Assembly: GCF_010667575.1 (NCBI RefSeq)
Contig: NZ_JAABNT010000008.1
Span: 1 to 64,000, forward strand
Length of the DNA stretch: 64,000 nucleotides
Source: Sulfitobacter sediminilitoris
GTDB lineage: Bacteria; Pseudomonadota; Alphaproteobacteria; Rhodobacterales; Rhodobacteraceae
Reading direction: 5' to 3'
The first letter of the stretch is position 1, and the number at the start of each line of letters is the position of its first letter. Positions 8,214 through 15,907 of this stretch are shown here, piece after piece. The notes beneath the pieces were generated by a model, which ran no database searches, was not told the origin of the DNA, and saw only the letters and a list, made by a program, of their open reading frames with translations. A program made the position numbers and the translations under genes.

Positions 8214-9518
8214 CTACTTTTCCGGGATCAGACCACGCGGACTAAATCGCAACACCAGCAAGAGCACGAGCCCCATGGTCAACAGTCGCATATGCGCCGC
8301 TGACTCAATAAGGTGCTCTTTGAGCGGTGACCCTTCGGCCATCCCGGACGTGATGGCATTCATCAGCCACAGGCCCATCGGTTCCACCTGTACCCAAAGG
8401 AACCAGATCAGGAAGCCACCCAGCACAGCGCCAAGGTTGTTGCCTGATCCGCCGACGATCACCATCACCCAGACAAGAAAGGTGAACCTGAGCGGCTGAT
8501 AGGTACCCGGCGTAAGCTGGCCATCCATCGTGGTCATCATCGCTCCCGCGATCCCGCAGATCGCAGAACCAAGGATAAACACTTGCAAATGCCGTGCGGT
8601 CACGTCCTTGCCCATTGCTTCGGCGGCAACCTCGTTGTCGCGGATCGCGCGCAGCATGCGGCCCCAGGGCGAATGCAAGGCACGCTGCGCCATCCACATC
8701 AGGATCAGCAGAACGGCGGCGAAGAGGATGATATACAGGAACTTCACCCACAGCGTCGAGCTTTCCACCGGATCAAAACCAAGACCTGCTGCACGCTCCA
8801 CGAAGGCCGCGCTGTTCTGAAGATCAATCTCGTATGGCACAGGGCGCGGTACCCCGATCACGTTTTTCACACCACGCGTCAGCCAGTCCTCGTTTTTCAA
8901 GACGGCAATAATGATCTCGGCAATGCCAAGGGTCGCAATCGCCAGATAATCCGATCGAAGACCCAGTGCGGTCTTGCCAATAATCCAGGCCGCAGCCGCC
9001 GCGAAGAGCCCGCCGACAGGCCAGGCGATAAGCACCGGCAGACCCAAACCGCCAAGGTAGCCGGTCTGGGCAGGGTTAATCTCTTCGATGCGCTCAACCG
9101 ACGGATCCAGAAGACCACGGAACAAAAAGAAGCCTGCGACCAGAACACCGATCACCGCCAGTGTCCGCAGCCACCCGGCATCCATGCGCTTCATCACGAA
9201 AATCGCCAGCAAGATTGTCCCGGCACCCAAGAGTAGCGCACCCAAAACGCCCCAGCCGCCAGCGGCAAAGGCCCCTTCGGTGGGAGGCATCCCTACCAGC
9301 ACGGCCGCCAGTCCCCCCAAGGCGACAAAGCCCATGATGCCAACGTTAAAGAGACCGGCAAAGCCCCATTGCAGGTTCACCCCCAGCGCCATGATGGAAG
9401 AGATCAGCCCCATCGCGATGATCAGCAAGGCCGAGTTCCAGCTTTGCTGGAAGCCCACGCTCATGATCAGCAGGGCGACGGCTGCAAAAAGTAGCGTATT
9501 TTTCAGTGTATCGTTCAT
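8214..9518 (-). CDS. livM: Branched-chain amino acid type ABC permease LivM
   Basis: Inner-membrane permease, 434 residues, last gene of a liv operon. Many hydrophobic segments are visible, with a conserved core including GLRSDYLAIATLGIAEII and GRMLRAIRDNEVAAEAMGKD, the cytoplasmic EAA-like loop that contacts the ATPase. A segment near residues 115-170 (LRTLAVIGVLVAGFFLFRGLLD) makes it longer than the usual 310-420. ATGA overlap with livH upstream (start 9518, livH stop 9515-9517), so translation is probably coupled. Substrate could be branched-chain amino acids or another small amide or amino acid; this family's specificity cannot be read from sequence. Confidence 0.92.
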   Translation of the reverse strand: MNDTLKNTLLFAAVALLIMSVGFQQSWNSALLIIAMGLISSIMALGVNLQWGFAGLFNVGIMGFVALGGLAAVLVGMPPTEGAFAAGGWGVLGALLLGAGTILLAIFVMKRMDAGWLRTLAVIGVLVAGFFLFRGLLDPSVERIEEINPAQTGYLGGLGLPVLIAWPVGGLFAAAAAWIIGKTALGLRSDYLAIATLGIAEIIIAVLKNEDWLTRGVKNVIGVPRPVPYEIDLQNSAAFVERAAGLGFDPVESSTLWVKFLYIILFAAVLLILMWMAQRALHSPWGRMLRAIRDNEVAAEAMGKDVTARHLQVFILGSAICGIAGAMMTTMDGQLTPGTYQPLRFTFLVWVMVIVGGSGNNLGAVLGGFLIWFLWVQVEPMGLWLMNAITSGMAEGSPLKEHLIESAAHMRLLTMGLVLLLVLRFSPRGLIPEK

Positions 9519-10525
9519 ACCGCTTGCCCCTTAAATAGACCCGTGGGCTTGAACAAAAGCACGATCAGCAGAATGACGAAGCTAACCGCAAATTTATAAT
9601 CGGTGCTCAACAGCTGGACGAGCCCGCTGGGTTCAAGCGATTCAGGCATCAGGTAGACCAGTATCTTCTTCCATGCGTAGGTGATCGTCACTTCCGAAAA
9701 GGCGATCACAAAACCGCCTGCGATGGCACCAACTGGATTGCCCAATCCGCCAACAATGGCGCTGGCAAAGATCGGCAGAAGAAGCTGGAAGTAGGTGAAT
9801 GGTTTGAAGCTCTTGTCGAGACCGTAAAGGACGCCTGCAATGGTCGCCAAAGTCGCGACGATCATCCATGTGATCATCACCACCCGCTCGGGGTTGATGC
9901 CCGACAGCAAGGCCAGATCCTCGTTATCGGAATAGGCGCGCATGGATTTGCCCGCGCGGGTCTTGTTGAGGAACCAGAACAGCAGGATCACGACGATGAT
10001 AGCCGTGACGATCGTGATGCCTTGCGTTGTCTTGAACGACAGGCCTTCATCCAGACCCGTGGCACGTTTGAATTCACGCGCAGATATGATGAACCGCTGG
10101 CCGTCAAAAAAATTCTGGTCATCCGCGCCAATGATAAAACGCGTCACCCCGTTGTAGATAAAGGTAATACCCAGCGAAACAATCACGAGGATCACCGGCT
10201 TGGCTTTCTTCACCCGGTAGAACTTGTAGACGGCCCGGTCGGTGCCCAGAAGCAGCAGAATGGCGAAGGCGATACCGAAGGGCAGGGCAAGCAGCGCAGT
10301 GGGCAGCGGCCTTAGCGAGATGCCCCAGCTTTGGAACAGCCAAGTGACCAGCACCGTGGCCATCGCCCCCAGCGCCATTGTGTCACCATGGGCGAAGTTT
10401 GAAAACCGCAGGATGCCATAGACCAGCGTCACGCCCAATGCGCCAAGCGCAAGTTGAGAGCCATAGGCGACACCGGGGACAAACACGTAATTCAGAAAGG
10501 CCACGATTGCATTGAGAAGATCCAT
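9515..10525 (-). CDS. livH: Branched-chain amino acid type ABC permease LivH
   Basis: Partner permease, 336 residues, with about eight hydrophobic segments and the family signature GILRFSNFAHGDTMALGAM near the N-terminus. The conserved loop GKSMRAYSDNEDLALLSGIN is the ATPase-contact region. The start at 10525 is chosen over a longer frame because it lies 4 bases after the livF stop and behind a G-rich ribosome-binding site. It overlaps livM by four bases. Confidence 0.93.
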   Translation of the reverse strand: MDLLNAIVAFLNYVFVPGVAYGSQLALGALGVTLVYGILRFSNFAHGDTMALGAMATVLVTWLFQSWGISLRPLPTALLALPFGIAFAILLLLGTDRAVYKFYRVKKAKPVILVIVSLGITFIYNGVTRFIIGADDQNFFDGQRFIISAREFKRATGLDEGLSFKTTQGITIVTAIIVVILLFWFLNKTRAGKSMRAYSDNEDLALLSGINPERVVMITWMIVATLATIAGVLYGLDKSFKPFTYFQLLLPIFASAIVGGLGNPVGAIAGGFVIAFSEVTITYAWKKILVYLMPESLEPSGLVQLLSTDYKFAVSFVILLIVLLFKPTGLFKGQAV

Positions 10526-10529
10526 GTTC

Positions 10530-11348
10530 TTAGCCCCCCAGGAAGGATTTGCGGACTTCAGGATCGGCCAGAAGTTCCTTGCCCGTCCCGGTATAGGCAT
10601 TTGCCCCCTGCACCAGCACGTAGCCTTTGTCTGCGATTTCAAGCGCCTGCCGTGCGTTCTGTTCGACCATCAGGATCGGAATGCCTGTGCGCGCCACCTC
10701 GATAATCCGGTCGAAAAGTTCGTCCATCACGATGGGCGACACACCCGCCGTCGGTTCATCTAGCATCAGCACCTTGGGCTGCGTCATCAGCGCGCGACCC
10801 ACGGCGACCTGCTGGCGCTGGCCGCCCGAGAGTTCACCTGCCGCCTGCAAGCGCTTTTCCTTGAGGATCGGGAAAAGGTCATAGACCTGCGCCATGGTAT
10901 CGCTGAAATCATCCGTGCGGATGAAGGCCCCCATTTCAAGGTTTTCCTCTACCGTCATCGACGTGAATATGTTGGACGTCTGCGGGACAAAGCCCATTCC
11001 CTTGGCCACACGCGCCTGCGGCGAAAGATCAGTAATGTCCTCTCCATCAAGCTTCACATGGCCCTGACGCATATCGAGCATGCCAAACACCGCCTTCATG
11101 CCCGTTGACTTCCCAGCGCCGTTTGGCCCAACGATCACGGCTATTTCGCCCTGATCCACCGCAATGGTGCAATCGTGCAGGATGTCCGGCCCGTTGCCGT
11201 AGCCTGCGGTCATGTTCTCCCCAATCAGGAAGGGGCCGCCGGGGGCAGGGCGGGTTTGTCCGCTTCGTTGCGGTATCTCGCTGCCCATCCCTTTGGGATT
11301 GGCGATTGATACGTCCTTGTTGCCGCGGTCGCCGTAGGGATCGCTCAT
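10530..11348 (-). CDS. livF: ABC transporter ATP-binding protein LivF
   Basis: One of the two ATPases of the transporter, 272 residues. Walker A is GPNGAGKST, the signature is LSGGQRQQV and Walker B is VLMLDEPTAG. About 45 residues precede the ABC core (MSDPYGDRGNKDVSIANPKG and on, Gly/Pro/Arg-rich), which most LivF proteins of 230-240 residues lack. The start at 11348 is preceded by AGAGG at good spacing. It lies 16 bases after a small secreted protein gene that interrupts the usual livG-livF pair. Confidence 0.92.
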   Translation of the reverse strand: MSDPYGDRGNKDVSIANPKGMGSEIPQRSGQTRPAPGGPFLIGENMTAGYGNGPDILHDCTIAVDQGEIAVIVGPNGAGKSTGMKAVFGMLDMRQGHVKLDGEDITDLSPQARVAKGMGFVPQTSNIFTSMTVEENLEMGAFIRTDDFSDTMAQVYDLFPILKEKRLQAAGELSGGQRQQVAVGRALMTQPKVLMLDEPTAGVSPIVMDELFDRIIEVARTGIPILMVEQNARQALEIADKGYVLVQGANAYTGTGKELLADPEVRKSFLGG

Positions 11349-11364
11349 ATTAGGCCTCTTTTCT

Positions 11365-11928
11365 TCATTCTGTCGCCACTCGTGTCTGGTCGGGGCTGGC
11401 GCAGGTTGTCTCGTCAACGCAGGCGTCACGCAGCATGGTCAAAACCGCATAAGACTCTGCATCGATACTGTCCCATTCAAGATTGCGCGGCCCGTCGAGC
11501 CATAGCATGATCCGGGCGTCGGCAACTTCGGCAAGCATCACGGCACTGACCGTTTCCACATCATCGTAGCGGTCCCGCTGGAGCGAGCGAAAGGCTTTGC
11601 CCGCCGGTAACTCCAGAACGTCCTGTTGTTTCACGGCAAGCGGCGCGTTGCCATCCGCCTCGACCAGTTCGGAATAGGTCACAAACTGCTCTTGTAGCGT
11701 TGTGAGTTCGTCCTTGATTTCCGACCCCGGCCAGTCCTCGGTGAAGTTCAGGATATAGTCATCCAGCAAAAGCGTCGCCCCGTCGCCATAGGGATCCCAT
11801 TTGGCGTCAGACCATGCGGTGTCTCCGGCGCACATCCAGATGTTTTCAGACAGCTGATGGCAGGCAGACGCCGTTTGGGGTAGGGCAAGGGCCGTGGCCA
11901 CAACAGTCGCGTAGACCAGCGGCCTCAT
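11365..11928 (-). CDS. Secreted protein of unknown function inside the liv operon
   Basis: I do not recognise this 187-residue protein. It has a clear signal peptide (MRPLVYATVVATALALP, cleavage near TASA), so it should be periplasmic. The mature form begins CHQLSENIWMC and ends with DACVDETTCASPDQ, giving two Cys pairs that could form disulphides. The middle is acidic with no motif I can name. It overlaps livG by four bases (ATGA) and sits 16 bases before livF, so it is made with the transporter. A periplasmic accessory role for the binding protein or permease is a guess from position. Confidence 0.8.
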   Translation of the reverse strand: MRPLVYATVVATALALPQTASACHQLSENIWMCAGDTAWSDAKWDPYGDGATLLLDDYILNFTEDWPGSEIKDELTTLQEQFVTYSELVEADGNAPLAVKQQDVLELPAGKAFRSLQRDRYDDVETVSAVMLAEVADARIMLWLDGPRNLEWDSIDAESYAVLTMLRDACVDETTCASPDQTRVATE

Positions 11929-12737
11929 GCGCCCACCTGATCCTTGTTCTTCAGGCCCGTGCCAAGATAGGCCTCGATCACCTGCTCATTGGCCTTGATT
12001 TCATCCAGCGTGCCGGTGGCCAGCACGCGGCCCTCGGCCATACAGATGACCGGATCGCAGAGCCGTCCGATAAAGTCCATGTCGTGTTCGATCACGACAA
12101 AGGTATAGCCACGTTCCTTGTTCAGCCGAATGATCGCGTCGCCGATGGTATTGAGCAGCGTACGGTTCACCCCCGCACCCACCTCGTCCAGAAAGACGAT
12201 CTTGGCGTCGACCATCATCGTCCGGCCCAGTTCCAGCAGTTTTTTCTGCCCGCCCGAAATCTGGCCCGCCTTTTGCTCTGCCAGATGTTCGATCGTCAGG
12301 AACTCAAGCACCTCGTCTGCTTTTGCTTTGAGCGCGCGTTCCTCATCAGCAATCCGCTTGCGACCGAACCACGTGTTCCAGAGCGTCTCACCCGATTGCC
12401 CGCCGGGGACCATCATCAGGTTCTCGCGGCAGGACATGGAATGAAATTCATGTGCGATCTGGAAGGTGCGCAGCAGCCCCTTGTGAAACAGATCGTGCGG
12501 CGGGATGCCGGTGATCTCCTCACCATCCATGTAGACCTTGCCCGATGTTGGTTTAAGAACACCTGCGATCACATTAAAAAGCGTCGTTTTTCCAGCACCA
12601 TTCGGTCCGATCAACCCGGTGATGGAGCCCCGGTCGATGCTCATGCTTGCCCCATCTACCGCGTGAAAGCCGCCGAAATGCTTGTGCAGATCGTCGACAA
12701 CGATCATGTGCTCCGCTTCGTGCACCATCAGTCCCAT
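11925..12737 (-). CDS. livG: ABC transporter ATP-binding protein LivG
   Basis: Second ATPase, 270 residues. Walker A is GPNGAGKTT, the signature is ISGGQKKLL, Walker B is IVFLDEVGAGVN, and the LivG-type switch is VVIEHDMDFIG. The C-terminal extension YLGTGLKNKDQVGA is typical of LivG. Start is either 12737 or the second Met at 12728; I keep the longer. A hairpin separates it from livK upstream, which probably lets the binding protein be made in excess. Confidence 0.92.
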   Translation of the reverse strand: MGLMVHEAEHMIVVDDLHKHFGGFHAVDGASMSIDRGSITGLIGPNGAGKTTLFNVIAGVLKPTSGKVYMDGEEITGIPPHDLFHKGLLRTFQIAHEFHSMSCRENLMMVPGGQSGETLWNTWFGRKRIADEERALKAKADEVLEFLTIEHLAEQKAGQISGGQKKLLELGRTMMVDAKIVFLDEVGAGVNRTLLNTIGDAIIRLNKERGYTFVVIEHDMDFIGRLCDPVICMAEGRVLATGTLDEIKANEQVIEAYLGTGLKNKDQVGA

Positions 12738-12798
12738 CCCCGTCTCTGGCGCATTGGCCAGCTGATCATTTCGATCTTAATTCTTGGTCTTTATGCCA

Positions 12799-12826
12799 AG
12801 ACAGCCCGCACGAGGGCGGGCTGTCT
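12799..12826 (-). terminator. Intercistronic hairpin between livK and livG
   Basis: An 11-bp perfect stem (AGACAGCCCGC / GCGGGCTGTCT) with a 6-base loop, right after the livK stop. No T-run follows on the minus strand. It therefore looks like an attenuator or mRNA-stabilising 3' hairpin rather than a full terminator, a common arrangement between binding-protein and membrane genes. Confidence 0.7.
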
Positions 12827-12844
12827 CAATCTCACAGCAGAGCC

Positions 12845-14038
12845 TTACTTGAAACCGATGGTTTCGTTCTTGCCGTCTTTTACTTCGATCATGCGATATG
12901 TACCGGCAGATTCACCGGGGCCGATCAGCTCAACAGCAGAAGCGCCGACGTAATCGACATCTGTGCCTGCCTTGATCAGCTCAAGTGCCTTGGCCAGCTC
13001 ACCTGGATAGATTTTCTCACCCGGAGCATTCGCAACTTCAAGGATCTTGTCCTTGTAGGCCGCCGGATCGGTGGAGCCTGCCGCCTGCATCGCCATCATG
13101 AACAGCGCTGCCGCGTCGTACCCTTCGGGTGTATAGGGCGATGTGCCGTCAAAGCCCTCGGCTTCGGCCATGGCTGTGAAGGTCTCGATACCGTTACCCT
13201 GCGAACCGGCGATCTGACCGTAAGAGCCATCAAGGTCCGGACCGATTGTCTTGGGCAGGTTTTCACCGATCATGCCGCCGGGCAGACCGAAAGTATCCCA
13301 TGCGCCCGCATCCAGCGCGGATTTGATGATGCCGGCACCACCCTGGTCAAGGTAGCCCGCGACAACCAGCAGGTCACCGCCAGCAGATGCCAATGCGCCG
13401 ACCTCGGCAGAGTAGTCCGCCTTGCCGTCTTCGTGCGCTGCTACGATGGTCACTTCGCCTCCAATGGCCTTGAAGGAGGATTCAATCGCATCCGCCAGAC
13501 CCTTGCCGTAGTCGTTGTTGGTGTAGGTCAGCGCGATGGACTTCACGCCACGCTCCTGCAGGATTTCCGCCATCACTTCGCCTTCACGGGCGTCGGAAGG
13601 GGAGGTCCGGAAGAACAGGCCGTTGTCTTCCATGGTGGTCAAGCCGGGGGATGTCGCGGAGGGCGAAATCATGACCATGCCGTTGGGGATCGCAACGTTC
13701 TGCAGAACCGCGCCTGTCACACCGGAACAGTCCGCACCGACGATGCCGGAGACGCCTTCGGCGATCAGACGCTCAGCAGAGGCCACGGCCACACCGTTGT
13801 CGATACAGGCCGAATCCGCACGGATCGAGGTTACTTTCGCGCCGTCCAGCAGCATGCCGCTGTCGGTTACTTCTTTCATTGCCATTTCGGCACCGGCCGC
13901 CATGGGGCCGGTCAGCGATTCAATCGGACCGGTAAAGCCGAACAGTACGCCAAGCTTGATGTCTTTCGCGTGGGCATCGGCAAGTGCGCCGGATGCCATC
14001 AATGCTGTGGCCGCAGTGGCCATAAGCAGGTTTTTCAT
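12845..14038 (-). CDS. livK: Branched-chain amino acid type ABC substrate-binding protein
   Basis: Periplasmic binding protein of the Leu/Ile/Val type, 397 residues, first gene of the operon. Signal peptide MKNLLMATAATALMASGALA, then IKLGVLFGFTGPIESLTGP, the usual opening of this fold. Later segments such as IVGADCSGVTGAVL and ALTYTNNDYGKGLADAI form the two-lobed core. It ends with a beta-strand-rich tail (GTYRMIEVKDGKNETIGFK). Strand, spacing and the downstream hairpin all fit a livK-GF-HM transcript. The ligand is not readable from sequence. Confidence 0.92.
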   Translation of the reverse strand: MKNLLMATAATALMASGALADAHAKDIKLGVLFGFTGPIESLTGPMAAGAEMAMKEVTDSGMLLDGAKVTSIRADSACIDNGVAVASAERLIAEGVSGIVGADCSGVTGAVLQNVAIPNGMVMISPSATSPGLTTMEDNGLFFRTSPSDAREGEVMAEILQERGVKSIALTYTNNDYGKGLADAIESSFKAIGGEVTIVAAHEDGKADYSAEVGALASAGGDLLVVAGYLDQGGAGIIKSALDAGAWDTFGLPGGMIGENLPKTIGPDLDGSYGQIAGSQGNGIETFTAMAEAEGFDGTSPYTPEGYDAAALFMMAMQAAGSTDPAAYKDKILEVANAPGEKIYPGELAKALELIKAGTDVDYVGASAVELIGPGESAGTYRMIEVKDGKNETIGFK

Positions 14039-14120
14039 GTGGTTCTCCCTTGTTGGAACTTGATGTTCGCGGCGGAGGGTAAGCGGCGATTTGCCAAAAG
14101 AAAAGAGGTTTTTAGAGGCT

Positions 14121-14157
14121 CAATCAGGCTCATAACAGGGCTTTGAACACCTGATTG
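14121..14157. promoter_or_regulatory. 8-bp inverted repeat in livK / dehydrogenase divergent region
   Basis: CAATCAGG (14121-14128) and CCTGATTG (14150-14157) form a perfect dyad, with 21 bases between, in the 181-base divergent region. The position suits an operator acting on either gene. A purine-rich ribosome-binding site (GGGAGAAAAAG) precedes the start at 14220. Confidence 0.4.
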
Positions 14158-14219
14158 TGGTAAATCCGAGCGTTAAGGTTAGATTTCCTGCATGAACGTC
14201 CGTTACCGGGAGAAAAAGA

Positions 14220-15317
14220 ATGCGAATTTCGACAAAGTTCACCAATGTCCTGCTGGCGGCAAGTACTGCCTTGATGATGGCCTGTGCGGCAGCAGCACAA
14301 GAAAATTGGCAAATTCAACCGGTGGGTACGGGGCTTGATACGCCGTGGGCTGTCGCGCCGCTACCAGAAGGGGGCGCGCTGATCACCGAACGTGATGGTG
14401 ATCTGATCCTGCATAAAGATGGTCAAAGCGTAGCGATCGGGGGTGTTCCGCGGGTGGCCGCGCAAGGGCAGGGAGGTTTGCTGGACATCACGCTCGCGCG
14501 TGACTTCGCAAGCTCGCGGAGGCTCTACCTGACGTATGCCAAACCGCAATCTGGCGGCGGCAGTGGCACCGCGCTCGCTCGGGCTGAATTCCCGCAAGGT
14601 GACACCCGGTTGCGCAACGTGCAGGAGATATTCGCCATGAAACCCGGCAGGAGTGGCGGGCGGCATTTTGGCTCTCGGGTGGTCGAGGCCCCGGACGGTA
14701 CGCTGTATGTCACCATTGGCGACAGGGGCGACCGACCAGCAGCGCAGGACCTATCGCGCCACAACGGCAGCGTGATCCGGGTCGCTACAGATGGCAGCAT
14801 TCCGCGCGACAACCCCTTTGTGAACAGCGATTTCGCCTTGCCCGAGATCTGGTCATATGGCCATCGCAACCCGCAGGGCGCCGGGCTTGATCTGCAAGGC
14901 AATCTTTGGGTGGCGGAACATGGTGCGCGTGGCGGAGATGAGGTGAACGCGGTGCGCAAAGGGGCCAATTTCGGCTGGCCGGTCATTTCATATGGCCGAC
15001 ATTATTCGGGGGCCAAGATCGGCGAGGGCACGCGTAAGGAAGGCATGGAGCAGCCGGTGTTCTATTGGGATCCGTCCATCGCTCCTTCAGGTCTATTGGT
15101 CTATTCCGGCAGAATGTTTCCCCAGTGGCGCGGCGATATGTTCGTGGGGTCGCTGAAATTTGACTATATCATCCGGTTGTCCGGCAATCCGCTGCGTGAA
15201 GTCGAACAGATCAAGACGGCGGAGACATCAAGGGTACGCGATATTGTCGAGGCTCCGGATGGCTCCATCTGGTTCGTGTCCGAGGGACAGGGGGCGGTTT
15301 ACCGGATGTTTCGGTAA
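14220..15317 (+). CDS. PQQ-dependent sugar dehydrogenase (Asd/GDH-B family)
   Basis: Secreted six-bladed beta-propeller oxidoreductase of the glucose/sorbosone dehydrogenase family, 365 residues, predicted to oxidise aldoses in the periplasm with PQQ. N-terminal signal peptide, then GLDTPWAVAPLPEGGALITERDG, the typical first blade. Further family signatures are GRSGGRHFGSRVVEAPDGTL, WSYGHRNPQGAGLD and AEHGARGGDEVN. The C-terminus IVEAPDGSIWFVSEGQGAVYR closes the propeller. Monocistronic. No PQQ synthesis genes are in this window. The LMMAC near the signal end is a poor lipobox, so I favour a soluble protein. Confidence 0.9.
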   Translation: MRISTKFTNVLLAASTALMMACAAAAQENWQIQPVGTGLDTPWAVAPLPEGGALITERDGDLILHKDGQSVAIGGVPRVAAQGQGGLLDITLARDFASSRRLYLTYAKPQSGGGSGTALARAEFPQGDTRLRNVQEIFAMKPGRSGGRHFGSRVVEAPDGTLYVTIGDRGDRPAAQDLSRHNGSVIRVATDGSIPRDNPFVNSDFALPEIWSYGHRNPQGAGLDLQGNLWVAEHGARGGDEVNAVRKGANFGWPVISYGRHYSGAKIGEGTRKEGMEQPVFYWDPSIAPSGLLVYSGRMFPQWRGDMFVGSLKFDYIIRLSGNPLREVEQIKTAETSRVRDIVEAPDGSIWFVSEGQGAVYRMFR

Positions 15318-15358
15318 GTCGCTTCGCGAATGCGGCGAAGGTCGGCTTCGAGTCCTCT

Positions 15359-15877
15359 TTACCGCGATGCCGTGACGTAGCGAACGTCTGGTATCCGTAT
15401 ACCGATGAACAGTTTCTCGTTAACTTCGACCTTCGACAGCGAACAAATCACCGCATTCCGAGCTGTCTCAATATAGCTGGTATCCCCGTGTATAAGCGAA
15501 AGGTTCATGCCGCCCTCGATTAGAATCATGACTTGCTGTGCAACCGCAGACGGATTGTCCAAACCGGTTGAGGCAAATCGATCCAAAAGCCAGTTCTCGA
15601 TGTTCATTTTATGGGAATGTGCCGGGTGACGTGCCGGGTGACCGGGCATGTCAGCAAGCTCTGCAGCAATCCGAGAGCAACCCGAGCACAACAAATGCCT
15701 CCCGTCGGCCCATTTCTTGATCTCACGAAAAAGATGGTCAACCATGCGAACAGGATACTTTGCGGCGAACCGCAAACATGTGTCGGCGTCGTGATCTTTG
15801 TAAGACAAAAAACGCAGTGTTGCATCTATTGTGAAGAGCGGCATTTGGGTTCTATCCCTCACCGCAAAGCGACCCAA
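15359..15877 (-). pseudogene. TetR-family regulator remnant lacking the HTH domain
   Basis: The C-terminal two thirds resemble a TetR ligand-binding domain: CSGCSRIAAELADMPGHPAR, HKMNIENWL, then VAQQVMILIEGGMNLSLIHG. TetR proteins are usually about 190-210 residues and begin with a three-helix DNA-binding domain. Here the first 60 residues show no such pattern, and only 30 bases separate the frame from the next gene, so the HTH has no room. It is probably a 5'-truncated and decaying gene; a short effector-binding protein is less likely. Two tandem copies of a 12-bp unit (15619-15642) encode HPAR-HPAH. Confidence 0.6.
15619..15642. repeat. 12-bp tandem direct repeat (2 copies)
   Basis: GTGCCGGGTGAC is present twice in tandem inside the TetR remnant, followed by a partial third (CGGG). 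Confidence 0.5.
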
Positions 15878-15907
15878 GAAGCCCGCCCTTTCGCCCTACG
15901 CAACAAA

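Noticed and set aside
12647-14146. 499-codon plus-strand open frame
   Set aside because: Antisense to livK. It is long only because GC-rich codon bias opens the opposite frame; no domain is visible.
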